Source of the DNA: an uncultured Lachnospiraceae bacterium
GTDB taxonomy: Bacteria; Bacillota; Clostridia; Lachnospirales; Lachnospiraceae
Length of the DNA stretch: 64,000 bases
Direction of reading: 5' to 3'
Assembly (NCBI GenBank): GCA_944380315.1
Contig: CALWHG010000077.1
Span: 1 to 64,000, forward strand
In this document: one piece after another, positions 41,759 to 51,340 of the stretch
Numbering within the stretch: position 1 is the stretch's first letter
Layout of the letters: every line of letters begins with the position of its first letter
Position numbers and translations under genes: made by a program
The notes under the pieces: model-generated
What the model saw: only the letters and a program-made list of their open reading frames with translations
What the model was told of the DNA's origin: nothing
The model's database searches: none

Positions 41759-41845
41759 GCGGAGATAGACATATTTTTGTTGTGCATGAGGATATAAAGT
41801 GGTAATATTGAACAATAAATAATCACTTTTGGGAGGTAGTAACCT

Positions 41846-43198
41846 ATGGACAGGATCGAACAGAAGATCTGTGACATAATCGAAAGCAAAAAGGACGAGA
41901 TCATGGCCTTTGGTCAGGATATCTTCTGCCACGCTGAGCTTGGCTACAAGGAGACCCGTACCAGCGGTAAGTTCGTTGAGGAGATGAAGAAGCTTGGCAT
42001 GGAGCCCGAGACCGGCTTTGCCATCACAGGCGTAAAGAGCTATCTCAAGGGCAAGGGAGCTCAGGACGGCCCCACACTTGCAGTCATCGGTGAGATGGAC
42101 GCACTGCCCATACCCAATCATCCCGATGCATGGAAGGAGACCGGAGCTTCTCACTGCTGCGGACACAATGCACAGCTGACAGGAGTAGTCGGTGCAGCCA
42201 TGGCTCTTGCAGATCCCGAGGTAGCTGAGGCTATGGGCGGAAACATCTGCTTCATGGCAGTTCCTGCAGAGGAGTTCGTAGACATAGAGTGGAAAAATGA
42301 GCTTATAAAGGAAGGCAAGCTTGCATATGGCGGCGGAAAGTGCCAGCTCATCCATGAGGGTGCATTTGACGACATAGACATTGCTCTTGGACATCATACC
42401 ATGCCTGGAGCAGACTATGGTCTTTATAACGGCAGCAGCAACGGCTTCGTAAACAAGACCGTTACCTTCACCGGTAAGGCAGCTCATGCGGCAGGCAGCC
42501 CTCACGAGGGTATAGATGCTCTCAATGCAGCTACTTCTGCTATGGTCAACATAGCCCTTCAGCAGGAGAGCTTCCGTGACGAGGATACCATCAGGGTACA
42601 TGGCTTCATATCAAACGGCGGAACAGCCTGCAATGTCATAGCCGACAATGTTACCATGCAGTACTCCGTAAGAGGAAAGACTCCCGCTGCTTACAAGGAC
42701 GCTGCCCTCAAGGTAGACCGTTCACTCAAGGCAGCTGCCATGGCTACAGGCTGTGGAGTCAAGATCGAGACCATGGCTGGCTATATGTCATGCGTTCCCA
42801 ACCCTCATACCGAGGTGCTTGACAGCGTATTTGATGACATAGCTGCTGAGGGCAAGTACACAAAGAGACGTGACCTCAACGGACATACCACGGGCAGTGA
42901 TGACTTCGGTGATGTAGCTACTCTCATGCCTCTGGTACATTTCTGCACCGGCGGATATGTAGGAAGCCTGCACAACCCCGATGTACGTGTAGAGGATCCC
43001 TATCTTGCATATGTAGTGACTGCAAAGATATTTGCACTGGCTGCATACAGGCTCATGAAGAACGGCGCTGAGAAGGCCAAGGAGAACATCGCAGACTACA
43101 AGCCCGTCATGACCAAGGATGAGTACATCAAGTTCATGGACAGCATGCAGAGCACAGAGGTAGTGGAGCCCACTCCCCTTCCCATCATGGGCGAGTGA
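41846..43198 (+). CDS. M20 family amidohydrolase
   Basis: A 450-residue M20D metallohydrolase: metal ligands in ASHCCGHNAQL and VPAEEFVD, GHHTMPGADYG, and a dimerisation/lid domain in the middle (KTVTFTGKAAHAAGSPHEGI). The last metal ligand region is VHFCTGGYVGSLHNPD. Relatives cleave N-acyl amino acids or aminobenzoyl-glutamate; only weakly similar to the AbgA-like protein at 8232. Substrate unknown. GGGAGG lies about 10 bases upstream. Monocistronic: it has a terminator behind it. Confidence 0.88.
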   Translation: MDRIEQKICDIIESKKDEIMAFGQDIFCHAELGYKETRTSGKFVEEMKKLGMEPETGFAITGVKSYLKGKGAQDGPTLAVIGEMDALPIPNHPDAWKETGASHCCGHNAQLTGVVGAAMALADPEVAEAMGGNICFMAVPAEEFVDIEWKNELIKEGKLAYGGGKCQLIHEGAFDDIDIALGHHTMPGADYGLYNGSSNGFVNKTVTFTGKAAHAAGSPHEGIDALNAATSAMVNIALQQESFRDEDTIRVHGFISNGGTACNVIADNVTMQYSVRGKTPAAYKDAALKVDRSLKAAAMATGCGVKIETMAGYMSCVPNPHTEVLDSVFDDIAAEGKYTKRRDLNGHTTGSDDFGDVATLMPLVHFCTGGYVGSLHNPDVRVEDPYLAYVVTAKIFALAAYRLMKNGAEKAKENIADYKPVMTKDEYIKFMDSMQSTEVVEPTPLPIMGE

Positions 43199-43234
43199 TC
43201 CCTGCGTAGAGTCAGAGATATCATAGAGTGATGA

Positions 43235-43266
43235 CAAAGGCTGCTGCGGGATCGCAGCGGCCTTTG
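43235..43266 (+). terminator. Terminator after the M20 gene
   Basis: CAAAGGCTGCTGCG / CGCAGCGGCCTTTG with a GGAT loop and few T behind. Confidence 0.7.
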
Positions 43267-43303
43267 TTAAAAGGGATAGATCAAGCATTTTTATGGAGGG
43301 ATC

Positions 43304-44200
43304 ATGAAAGTCCTTAACATAGGTTCGCTCAATATAGATAAGATCTATAAGGTAGAGCATTTCGTACAGGCAAAGGAGACCATCAAGGCGCTGGACTACG
43401 ATGAGTCCAGCGGAGGAAAGGGCCTTAATCAGTCCATAGCTCTTGGAAAGGCCGGTGCAGAGGTGTATCACGCAGGCAGCATAGGCGATGACGGCGGCAT
43501 GCTTACAGGTCTGCTTTCGGCAGCAGGGGTAAATGTGGACAATATCAAAAACAGCCGCTTCCCCACAGGACATGCCATCATACAGGTAGAGGACAACGGA
43601 CAGAACTGCATCATCATATGCGGAGGTGCAAATGATGACGTGACCAGAGAAGACATAGACAAGGCGCTCTCGGGCTTTGATAAGGGTGACATACTTCTCC
43701 TTCAGAACGAGATATCAAATCTGGATTATGCCATAGAGAAGGGACACGAAAAGGGACTTACAGTCATGCTCAATCCCTCTCCCATATCTGAGGGCCTCAA
43801 GAAGTGCAGACTGGACTTGGTGGACTGCTTCATCCTTAACGAGGTAGAGGGAGAAGCTCTGACGGGAGTCTCCTCTGAGGATCCGGACGGAGTGCTGGAT
43901 GCGCTTAAGAAGACCTTCCCTCAGGCTGCATTTGTGCTGACCCTCGGAGAAAAGGGAGCCGTATATGCCAAGGGAGACGCAAAGACGACTCACGGCATAT
44001 TTAAGGTGAAGGCAGTGGATACCACTGCTGCAGGTGATACCTTCTGTGGATATTTCATAGCAGGACTTACCAAGGGCTGGGACAGCGAGAAGCTGCTTAA
44101 ATATGCGAGCGCTGCCAGTGCCATAGCAGTATCCAGAGAGGGGGCAGCTCCCAGCGTGCCTACACTCAAAGAAGTGGAAGAGTTCCTGGAGAGCAGGTAA
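43304..44200 (+). CDS. rbsK: Ribokinase (PfkB family)
   Basis: A 298-residue PfkB-family sugar kinase. Motif 1 is SSGGKGLNQSIALGKAG (about 35-51) and motif 2 with the catalytic Asp is TTAAGDTFCGYFIAGL (about 240-255). The GGKGxNxA pattern fits ribokinase, which makes ribose 5-phosphate; related kinases use other furanoses. With deoD 540 bases downstream, nucleoside or ribose salvage is the likely setting. Ends with its own terminator. Confidence 0.8.
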   Translation: MKVLNIGSLNIDKIYKVEHFVQAKETIKALDYDESSGGKGLNQSIALGKAGAEVYHAGSIGDDGGMLTGLLSAAGVNVDNIKNSRFPTGHAIIQVEDNGQNCIIICGGANDDVTREDIDKALSGFDKGDILLLQNEISNLDYAIEKGHEKGLTVMLNPSPISEGLKKCRLDLVDCFILNEVEGEALTGVSSEDPDGVLDALKKTFPQAAFVLTLGEKGAVYAKGDAKTTHGIFKVKAVDTTAAGDTFCGYFIAGLTKGWDSEKLLKYASAASAIAVSREGAAPSVPTLKEVEEFLESR

Positions 44201-44227
44201 GCTGTTCTGACCTTAAAGAACATTAAA

Positions 44228-44270
44228 AGCATCCTTCCTGGCTCCTTGCCGGGAAGGGTGCTCTTGCTTT
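44228..44270 (+). terminator. Terminator after ribokinase
   Basis: AGCATCCTTCC / GGAAGGGTGCT stem with a T-rich tail. Confidence 0.75.
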
Positions 44271-44336
44271 TGGTGGCTTTGAATTCACCAGGTTGCGGGA
44301 GGCTCCAGGTAAACTTAAAATATTGCAAATAAGCTC

Positions 44337-44365
44337 TTGACATTCGCTTCCTATTCTAATAAAAT
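44337..44365 (+). promoter_or_regulatory. Promoter of tRNA-Arg / tRNA-His
   Basis: TTGACA and TAAAAT with 17-base spacing, 13 bases before tRNA-Arg. Confidence 0.75.
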
Positions 44366-44378
44366 GATATGGCAATTT

Positions 44379-44452
44379 GAATCAGTAGCTCAGCTGGATA
44401 GAGCATGCGCCTTCTAAGCGCAGGGTCGGGGGTTCGAATCCCTTCTGGTTCA
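44379..44452 (+). tRNA. tRNA-Arg (TCT)
   Basis: 74-base cloverleaf: acceptor GAATCAG with CTGGTTC, anticodon arm GCGCCTTCTAAGCGC with anticodon TCT, T-arm GGGTTCGAATCCC. Confidence 0.93.
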
Positions 44453-44515
44453 TAGGTTACTGCTCGATCGGATATGACCTGATGTCAGGACGCCGTTTCA
44501 GAGCGTAATCGGCGT

Positions 44516-44590
44516 GGTGGGTATAGCACAGTTGGTTAGCGCGTCAGATTGTGGTTCTGAAGGCCGTGGGTTCGAGTCCCACTATCCACC
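44516..44590 (+). tRNA. tRNA-His (GTG)
   Basis: Acceptor GTGGGTA with TATCCAC, plus the extra G at position -1 paired with C73 that is unique to tRNA-His; anticodon arm CAGATTGTGGTTCTG with GTG; T-arm GGGTTCGAGTCCC. Confidence 0.93.
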
Positions 44591-44599
44591 CTGAGTTTT

Positions 44600-44648
44600 A
44601 AGGGCTTTCATCGTTGTTTATCATACAGCGATGAAGGCCCTTGTTTTT
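44600..44648 (+). terminator. Terminator after tRNA-His
   Basis: AAGGGCTTTCATCG / CGATGAAGGCCCTT stem followed by GTTTTTT. Confidence 0.85.
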
Positions 44649-44739
44649 TGTCTTTCTGATGATAAAATGGTCACAGGAGGTATTTTATTGTGAGATGCCT
44701 TCCGCGCAGGAACGGCTCTGAGATAAGGAGGTAGATATC

Positions 44740-45483
44740 ATGAGCATGCATATAGATGCAAAGGTCGGAGACATAGCAAAGACAGTGGTGGTAGGAGGAG
44801 ATCCTGCCAGGATAAAGTACATAGCCGAGACCTATCTTGAGGACGCAAGGCTCGTCAATGAAAAGAGAGCGGCTCTCTGCTATACGGGCAGGTACAAGGG
44901 ACAGGAGATATCAGTTATGGCAGTAGGCATGGGCATCCCTTCCATGATGATCTATGCCACGGAGCTTTACAGTGAGTATGGCTGCGAGGCTATCATACGC
45001 ATAGGCACCTCGGGAAGCTACCTGCCTGACATGAAGCTCTATGACGTGATCCTTTCACAGGCAGCCTGCCATACCTCGGGCATAAATGACGAGATATTTG
45101 GAGTCGGAGGCACCTTCTGCCCCATAGCGGATTTTGGCCTCCTTTGCCTGGCTGACAAGCTTGCAAAGGAGAGGGGCATGAGGTCATACGTTGGCAATAC
45201 AGTCTGCAACGACAGGATATATCGTGGGCCTGAGACCTACAGATCAGCTGCCTGGAAGAAGTACGGCATACTTTGCTCCGAGATGGAGGGAGCGGGACTG
45301 TATACGGTAGCAGCAGAGTTCGGAAAGAAGGCTCTCATGATAGTCTCCATCACCACCAAGATAGAGCTTGACGAGCAGGGCTATGAGCATTTTGTGGACC
45401 TTCCTGAGGAGCCCGGCAGATCCATGGATGATGGCATAGTGCTGGCTCTGGACACAGCCGCAGAATTTGAAAAAACCAGATAA
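44740..45483 (+). CDS. deoD: Purine-nucleoside phosphorylase, DeoD type
   Basis: A 247-residue hexameric-type nucleoside phosphorylase. Phosphate-binding GDPARIKYIAE near the start, RIGTSGSYLPDMKLYDVILS in the middle, and the substrate loop CSEMEGAGLYTVAAEFGKKA. It splits purine nucleosides to base and ribose 1-phosphate. Downstream MFS transporter is 17 bases away, so both form an operon; ribokinase upstream fits ribose use. AAGGAGG lies about 11 bases before the ATG. Confidence 0.93.
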   Translation: MSMHIDAKVGDIAKTVVVGGDPARIKYIAETYLEDARLVNEKRAALCYTGRYKGQEISVMAVGMGIPSMMIYATELYSEYGCEAIIRIGTSGSYLPDMKLYDVILSQAACHTSGINDEIFGVGGTFCPIADFGLLCLADKLAKERGMRSYVGNTVCNDRIYRGPETYRSAAWKKYGILCSEMEGAGLYTVAAEFGKKALMIVSITTKIELDEQGYEHFVDLPEEPGRSMDDGIVLALDTAAEFEKTR

Positions 45484-45500
45484 ACGGAGGACAGCTGTTT

Positions 45501-46703
45501 TTGAGTTCCATAAATGATATACAGAAAAAGCGCCTGACCATAGCCACGGCCTTTGCCTTTGTGTTCATGGCCGGATACGCGCTTTCTGCCGGTATGCTCG
45601 GCACACTGCTCCCCCGCATCATAGAGCACTTTGATCTGAGCGTATCTGCAGCTTCTACCGTCAACATAGCCAATGAGATAGGCAATACCTCGGCTATGCT
45701 GTTTGCCCTGTTCGTAGTGGACAGGCTTGACAAGCATGGGCTCCTTATGTTCATGGGTCTGTGCTTTGGAGCGGCCAACCTGGCCTTTGGCCTCAGTCCG
45801 GCCTTTGGACTGTTGCTGGCCACAAGGCTGATCATAGGCTTTTCCGGCGGTCTGCTGGACAATGTGTGCGCTACCTATGTATCGGATCTCTATGGTGAGA
45901 GACGAGCCAGGTTCGTATCCATACTGCACACCCTTTTTGCCATAGGCAATATGGTGGGGCCTCAGTTTTCAGCCCTTTGCTACAGCATAGGAGGCTGGAG
46001 GCTGAGCTTCATGGTGAGCGGACTTGCTCTGATGCTTGCGGCGGTGCTGTTTTTCCTGCTCACCAGGACAGTGGGCAAGCCGAGGACATCGGTGGAGCAG
46101 GAAGGCAGGGCTGAAAAGGCGCGCATACCCTATCTTACTATTATTAAAAGGAAGAATCTCTGGTGGCTGGGGCTTGGAAGCTTCCTGATGGCAGGAGAGA
46201 CCTACCTGACGGTGGCGCTGCCGACCTATCTTGACCATGTGGACGGGACGGTATTTACCACAGGCTACTGTGCCACCATCATGTCAGCCTATTCTCTTGG
46301 CATGCTCATAAGCCGTATGGGGCTTGCGGCCCTTTCTGAAAGGCTGAGCACGGCAACCTATGTGAGGCTGGCATCACTGCTGGGAGGACTGCTGTTCGGC
46401 TTCATGCTATTTACCTCGGATCCCATGTTGTGGCTTGCGGGCATGTTCCTGTTCGGAGTCATAAGCGGGGCGAGCTATACGGCACGTTTTGTGCTGTCCT
46501 GTCAGGAGTTTCCGCTCTACAGCTCCACAGCGTCGGCCTTCACTGGCATATTTGCGGCTCTTGGCAATATAAGCTTCAACGCTGTCATAGGAGGACTTGC
46601 AGATGCGGGACATTATACGGGAGCCATGTACATGGTGGCGGGAGCTCTTTTGATCGCGTTCCTGATCATGTCGCTTCTGTATCGTGCACCCGATCTGGGA
46701 TAA
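45501..46703 (+). CDS. MFS transporter
   Basis: A 400-residue major facilitator protein with 12 predicted membrane helices (FAFVFMAGYALSAGMLGTLL at the N-terminus, FALFVVDRLDKHGLLMFMG with the A-like loop between TM2 and TM3). Starts with TTG at 45501; CGGAGG ends 10 bases before and no ATG is better placed. Cotranscribed with deoD, so a nucleoside, base or pentose substrate is plausible but not readable. A terminator follows. Confidence 0.85.
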   Translation: MSSINDIQKKRLTIATAFAFVFMAGYALSAGMLGTLLPRIIEHFDLSVSAASTVNIANEIGNTSAMLFALFVVDRLDKHGLLMFMGLCFGAANLAFGLSPAFGLLLATRLIIGFSGGLLDNVCATYVSDLYGERRARFVSILHTLFAIGNMVGPQFSALCYSIGGWRLSFMVSGLALMLAAVLFFLLTRTVGKPRTSVEQEGRAEKARIPYLTIIKRKNLWWLGLGSFLMAGETYLTVALPTYLDHVDGTVFTTGYCATIMSAYSLGMLISRMGLAALSERLSTATYVRLASLLGGLLFGFMLFTSDPMLWLAGMFLFGVISGASYTARFVLSCQEFPLYSSTASAFTGIFAALGNISFNAVIGGLADAGHYTGAMYMVAGALLIAFLIMSLLYRAPDLG

Positions 46704-46720
46704 GAGTCGGTATAACAGGT

Positions 46721-46762
46721 GAGCTCACCGGGGGTGGTCATACCCTTTGATGAGCTCTTTTT
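46721..46762 (+). terminator. Terminator after the MFS gene
   Basis: GAGCTCA ... TGAGCTC outer stem with an inner GGGT/ACCC pairing, then TTTTT. Confidence 0.75.
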
Positions 46763-46914
46763 ATACAGTTTGACAAAAAAATAACATAAAGATCGCATTA
46801 AGATGTGTGCTTTTTGTGTATATTGTATAGAAATAAAAGCATGCTAAAGTCAATTGTGTGATATAATCAATTAGTATATCTATATATCTAAAGATCAATA
46901 GGAGGGGTCAGTTT

Positions 46915-48351
46915 ATGAGCCTTGGAACATTTAAAGGCGGCGCTCATCCCTACGAGGGTAAGGTCCTGAGCGAGAACTGTGCCATAGAGGAGCTTCGCTT
47001 TGACGGCGAATACATATTTCCTTTATCTCAGCACATCGGCGCTCCGGCCAAGGCCTGCGTACAGGTGGGTGATACGGTCCTTGCCGGTCAGGTCATAGCC
47101 GAGGCCGGTGGATTCATATCTGCAAATGTCCTCAGCTCAGTCTCAGGAACTGTCAAGGCCATCGAGCCGCGCATGCAGGTAAGCGGATTTCCTGTCATGA
47201 GCGTGGTAGTAGAGTCCGACGGCAGGTTTGAGACCGTGGAAGGATACGGGCAGAAGAGAGACATCGATGCTCTGTCAAAGGATGAGATAAGAGACATCGT
47301 CAAGGCAGCAGGCATAGTAGGTATAGGTGGTGCGGGCTTCCCCACTGCCGTCAAGCTCATGCCTAAAAATGATGATGCCATCGACTATTTCATAGCCAAT
47401 GGATCTGAGTGTGAGCCTTATCTTACAAGTGACTACAGGCTTATGCTCGAGGAGGGAGAAAGGATAGTAGGCGGAGTAAAGATCTGCCTTGGCCTGTTCC
47501 CCAACGCCAAGGGCATCATAGCCATTGAGGACAACAAGCCCGAAGCCATAAAGCATATGCAGGAGCTTGTTAAGTCAGAGCCCCGCATAAGCGTCATGCA
47601 GCTCAAGACAAAGTATCCTGAGGGCGGCGAGCGTCAGCTCATCAATGCAGTCACCGGAAGATACATCAATTCATCCATGCTTCCCGCAGATGCAGGCTGC
47701 ATAGTGCACAACGTGGCTACACTGCTTGCCATCTATGATGCAGTGGCAGAGAGCAAGCCTCTCATAGAAAAGACCATCACCGTGACTGGAGATGCAGTGG
47801 CAACTCCCAAGAATGTCAGGGTAAGGCTGGGCTCCAGCTACAAGAAGATACTGGATGCTTGCGGAGGTCTCAAGACCGAGGCAAACAAGTTCATATGCGG
47901 CGGCCCCATGATGGGACAGGCCCTTTATGAGCTGGACTGCCCTGTGACCAAGCCTTCATCAGCACTCTGTGCATTTGCACATGATGAGGTAGCTGAAAAT
48001 CCTACAACTCCCTGTATCAGATGCGGACGCTGCGTGGCAGCATGTCCTGAGCACCTGGTACCTCCCATGCTTGTCAAGGCTGCAAATGCAGACGACATGG
48101 AGGGCTTTGAGAAGATAGGCGGCATGGAGTGTATGGAATGCGGTACCTGCTCATATGTATGTCCCGCAAGGCGCCCTCTGACCCAGACCTTCAAGCAGGC
48201 CCGCAAGAAGGTAGCTGCACTCAGGAAGATCAAGGCAGCAGAGGAGAAGCAGCGCAAGGAGCATGAAGAGGCTGCAAAGAAGGAAGCCGAGAAAAAGGCT
48301 GAAGAGATGAAGAAAAATGAGACCGGAAAGGAGGTACCGTCATGGCGTTAA
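46915..48351 (+). CDS. rnfC: Rnf complex subunit C (NADH-binding)
   Basis: A 478-residue peripheral subunit that takes or gives electrons at NAD(H). The NADH/FMN region is GIGGAGFPTAVKLMPKN (about 143). Two 4Fe-4S sites are CIRCGRCVAACPEHLVPP (about 363-380) and CMECGTCSYVCPARRP (about 402-417). A Lys/Glu/Ala-rich tail follows. AGGAGG lies before the ATG. First gene of rnfCDGEAB; the next ATG overlaps its stop by 10 bases. TTGACA occurs at 46770, but no good -10 at 17 bases, so the promoter is uncertain. Confidence 0.95.
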   Translation: MSLGTFKGGAHPYEGKVLSENCAIEELRFDGEYIFPLSQHIGAPAKACVQVGDTVLAGQVIAEAGGFISANVLSSVSGTVKAIEPRMQVSGFPVMSVVVESDGRFETVEGYGQKRDIDALSKDEIRDIVKAAGIVGIGGAGFPTAVKLMPKNDDAIDYFIANGSECEPYLTSDYRLMLEEGERIVGGVKICLGLFPNAKGIIAIEDNKPEAIKHMQELVKSEPRISVMQLKTKYPEGGERQLINAVTGRYINSSMLPADAGCIVHNVATLLAIYDAVAESKPLIEKTITVTGDAVATPKNVRVRLGSSYKKILDACGGLKTEANKFICGGPMMGQALYELDCPVTKPSSALCAFAHDEVAENPTTPCIRCGRCVAACPEHLVPPMLVKAANADDMEGFEKIGGMECMECGTCSYVCPARRPLTQTFKQARKKVAALRKIKAAEEKQRKEHEEAAKKEAEKKAEEMKKNETGKEVPSWR

Positions 48352-49352
48352 ATGAAGATAAGAAGCTGTACCATGTGTCATCATCGCCTCATGTAAGAGC
48401 GAGCGTGACGACCCAGAAGATCATGACCGACGTGATCATAGCCATGCTTCCTGCAACGGCATTCGGCGTTTACCGTTTCGGCATAGGAGCTCTGATAGTA
48501 GTGCTGGCTACAGTGGCAGCCGCTGTCATAAGCGAATATCTCTATGAGTATTTCATGAAGAGGCCCATAACCATCACCGACGGCTCAGCAGTAGTCACAG
48601 GTATGATACTGGCCCTCAACATGCCCCCGGAGATCCCCGTATGGATGCCCATGCTGGGTGCTGTATTTGCCATAATAGTGGTAAAGCAGCTCTACGGCGG
48701 ACTGGGACAGAACTTTATGAACCCCGCCCTGGCAGCAAGATGCTTCCTGCTCATATCCTTCTCAAGGGCTATGACGGACTTCAGCGCATCCTTCCCCGAG
48801 GGAGTCGATGCTGTATCAGGAGCTACGCCCCTGGCAGTGCTCAAGGCAGGCGGAGAGGCATCTCTCTCTGATCTGTTCTTTGGAAACATAGCAGGAACCA
48901 TAGGTGAGGTCAGCGTGCTCATGCTCCTCATCGGAGCCGCTTATCTGCTCATAAGAGGAGTCATAAGCATAAGGATACCTGCAGTATATATCGCTACGGT
49001 CGCTGTATTTATGGGACTGTTTGGCGGCAGAGGCTTTGACCTCTACTACATAGCCTGTGAGATCTGTGCCGGCGGACTTATATTCGGTGCATTCTTCATG
49101 GCTACAGACTATGTGACCACGCCTATCACACCTCTGGGACAGATACTTTTCGGAGTATTCATCGGTATACTTACCGGAGTGTTCCGTGTGTTCGGAGCTT
49201 CAGCAGAGGGAGTTTCCTATGCCATCATCATAGGCAACATAGTAGCTCCCCTGATCGAGAGAGCTACTGTTCCTACTCCCTTCGGAAAGGGCAGATATGC
49301 GGAGATCACAAAGAAGCTCATGCATGAAAATACTGAGAGGGGAGGCAAATAA
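48342..49352 (+). CDS. rnfD: Rnf complex subunit D
   Basis: A 336-residue polytopic membrane subunit. About ten helices and a covalent FMN site: Thr in AVSGATPLAVLK (about 162-174). With RnfE and RnfA it forms the ion-translocating core. Overlaps rnfC and is followed by rnfG with one base between. Confidence 0.93.
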   Translation: MALNEDKKLYHVSSSPHVRASVTTQKIMTDVIIAMLPATAFGVYRFGIGALIVVLATVAAAVISEYLYEYFMKRPITITDGSAVVTGMILALNMPPEIPVWMPMLGAVFAIIVVKQLYGGLGQNFMNPALAARCFLLISFSRAMTDFSASFPEGVDAVSGATPLAVLKAGGEASLSDLFFGNIAGTIGEVSVLMLLIGAAYLLIRGVISIRIPAVYIATVAVFMGLFGGRGFDLYYIACEICAGGLIFGAFFMATDYVTTPITPLGQILFGVFIGILTGVFRVFGASAEGVSYAIIIGNIVAPLIERATVPTPFGKGRYAEITKKLMHENTERGGK

Positions 49353-49353
49353 A

Positions 49354-49956
49354 ATGAGTGACAATATCAAAACAGCGATCACCCTTTTCCTTATCACCCT
49401 TATCTCAGGTCTTGCCCTTGGAGCAGTATATGGGGTGACCAAGGAGCCCATAGAGCTGGCAAACCAGCAGGCGACCATGGAGGCTTATCAGAGCCTGATC
49501 CCCGGAGCTGCCGATTATCAGGAGAAGACAGATGATCCTTCTCTCACTGCAGCAGCAGACGACTCTGTCACAGTGGATTCACTCGTAGTGGCAGTGGATG
49601 AGAGCGGAGCAGACATGGGATATATCGTGACAGTCACCTCTCACTCAGGCTACGGCGGAGACATCCAGATGACCGTAGGCTATGCAGAGCAGGACGGTGC
49701 CATAGTCAACACCGGTATCTCCTTCCTTTCCATAGCTGAGACCGCAGGCCTTGGCATGAATGCCGATACCGATGAGTTCAAGTCTCAGTTCGTAGGAAAG
49801 GACGCAGCTGATCAGCTCACTGTCACCAAGACCGGAAATGCAGGCGAGACTGAGGTAAATGCTATCTCAGGTGCTACCGTCACAACTTCCGCAGTCACCT
49901 CGGCTGTAAATGCCGCTAACCTCTGTGTCCAGGCTTATCTGGGCGCTAACGGCTGA
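49354..49956 (+). CDS. rnfG: Rnf complex subunit G
   Basis: About 200 residues from ATG 49354 (GGGAGGC in front); the frame is open to 49297 but that start lies inside rnfD. One N-terminal membrane helix (TAITLFLITLISGLALGAVY) and an extracytoplasmic FMN domain with the flavinylation motif AISGATVTTSAVT (Thr about 178). Electron carrier between RnfD and the rest of the complex. Confidence 0.93.
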   Translation: MSDNIKTAITLFLITLISGLALGAVYGVTKEPIELANQQATMEAYQSLIPGAADYQEKTDDPSLTAAADDSVTVDSLVVAVDESGADMGYIVTVTSHSGYGGDIQMTVGYAEQDGAIVNTGISFLSIAETAGLGMNADTDEFKSQFVGKDAADQLTVTKTGNAGETEVNAISGATVTTSAVTSAVNAANLCVQAYLGANG

Positions 49957-49973
49957 TTGGAGGTGTGTAGGAT

Positions 49974-50750
49974 ATGAAAAACAAGTACATTGAAAGAATA
50001 TATAACGGTATCATAAAGGAAAATCCTACCTTTGTGATCATGCTGGGTATGTGTCCCACCCTGGCTACGACCACCAGTGCCACAAACGGCTTCGGTATGG
50101 GCATAGCCACCACGGCGGTCCTCATATTCAGTAACCTGCTCATAGCAGCACTCAGGAACATCATTCCTGACAAGGTACGTATACCTGCTTACATAGTAGT
50201 CATCGCATCACTGGTTACGATCGTTGAGCTCCTGATGCAGGCTTACGTGCGTCCCCTTTACAACACCCTTGGTATATACATACCGCTGATAGTCGTTAAC
50301 TGTATCATCATGGGCCGTGCAGAGGCATATGCGGCAAAGCATCCCGCACTGCTTTCAGCCTGTGACGGTATAGGCATGGGACTGGGCTTTACCTGCGCCC
50401 TGACCATCATCGGCTTCTGCCGTGAGCTCATCGGCTCCGGATCCGTATTTGGATACCAGATCATACCCGATGACTTCCATGTAGGCATATTCATCATGGC
50501 GCCCGGAGCATTCCTGGTGCTGGCATGCCTGACTGCCATACAGAATAAGCTCAAGGCTCCTTCAGCCACCAACTTCTCAAAGGAGGAGAAGGCAAAGAAG
50601 AAGCTTGCCGGAGAGCCTGCAGGCTGCACCGGAGAGTGTCAGAGCTGTATGCTCCATGCCGAGGAGATAGTTGACAAGAAGATCGAGCTTAAAAAGGCTG
50701 ACTGCCAGAAGTTTGAGACAGCCAAGAATGAGGAAGGAGGTAACAGATAA
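49974..50750 (+). CDS. rnfE: Rnf complex subunit E with cysteine-rich tail
   Basis: A 258-residue membrane subunit with six helices (NPTFVIMLGMCPTLATTTSA near the start; GFTCALTIIGFCRELIGSGS). RnfE normally ends near residue 200-215; this one carries an extra C-terminal segment with CTGECQSCMLHAEE and a last Cys in KADCQKFE. The four extra cysteines could bind metal. Its stop overlaps the rnfA start by one base. Confidence 0.92.
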   Translation: MKNKYIERIYNGIIKENPTFVIMLGMCPTLATTTSATNGFGMGIATTAVLIFSNLLIAALRNIIPDKVRIPAYIVVIASLVTIVELLMQAYVRPLYNTLGIYIPLIVVNCIIMGRAEAYAAKHPALLSACDGIGMGLGFTCALTIIGFCRELIGSGSVFGYQIIPDDFHVGIFIMAPGAFLVLACLTAIQNKLKAPSATNFSKEEKAKKKLAGEPAGCTGECQSCMLHAEEIVDKKIELKKADCQKFETAKNEEGGNR

Positions 50751-51328
50751 TGCAGGAGCTTTTACTCATAGCAGTCGGTGCTGCACTGGTAAATAACGTT
50801 ACCCTGAGCCAGTTCCTTGGCATATGTCCGTTCCTCGGAGTATCCAAGAAGGTAGAGACGGCTACCAGTATGGGACTTGCCGTACTATTCGTCATCACCC
50901 TGGCTTCCCTTATCTGCTCACTGATATATGACCACATACTCGTTCCCATGGGGCTTGAGTATCTTCAGACCATAGTGTTCATACTTGTCATAGCTGGTCT
51001 GGTACAGTTTGTAGAGATGTTCCTCAAGAAGTCCATGCCCGGCCTCTATACGGCCCTTGGCGTTTACCTGCCCCTGATCACCACCAACTGTGCGGTGCTC
51101 GGTGCAGCCCTTACAAACGTACAGGAGGGCTACGGACTCGTTGAGTCAGTGGTAAATGGTGTAGGTATATCCTGTGGATTCCTGCTCGCCATCAGCCTCA
51201 TGGCAGGCGTTCGTGAGAAGATCGCTGAAAATGAAGGCATACCCAAGAGCTTCCAGGGCTCACCCATAGTCCTCGTCACTGCAGGACTCATGGCCATAGC
51301 CTTCTGCGGATTTTCAGGACTTATTTAA
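50750..51328 (+). CDS. rnfA: Rnf complex subunit A
   Basis: A 192-residue membrane subunit with six helices and the paired conserved cysteines in QFLGICPFLGVSKK and ITTNCAVLGAAL that form the membrane-embedded iron centre together with RnfE. Normal length. Starts at the last base of rnfE. Confidence 0.94.
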   Translation: MQELLLIAVGAALVNNVTLSQFLGICPFLGVSKKVETATSMGLAVLFVITLASLICSLIYDHILVPMGLEYLQTIVFILVIAGLVQFVEMFLKKSMPGLYTALGVYLPLITTNCAVLGAALTNVQEGYGLVESVVNGVGISCGFLLAISLMAGVREKIAENEGIPKSFQGSPIVLVTAGLMAIAFCGFSGLI

Positions 51329-51340
51329 GGAGGTGGATGT

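Noticed and set aside
41537..42601. Minus-strand frame of 354 codons opposite hppA and the M20 gene
   Set aside because: It overlaps two clearly coding genes in antisense and has no motif.
44460..44515. Additional tRNA between tRNA-Arg and tRNA-His
   Set aside because: No cloverleaf can be formed from the spacer.
46770..46798. Strong promoter for rnfC
   Set aside because: TTGACA is present but no acceptable -10 box lies 16-18 bases downstream.
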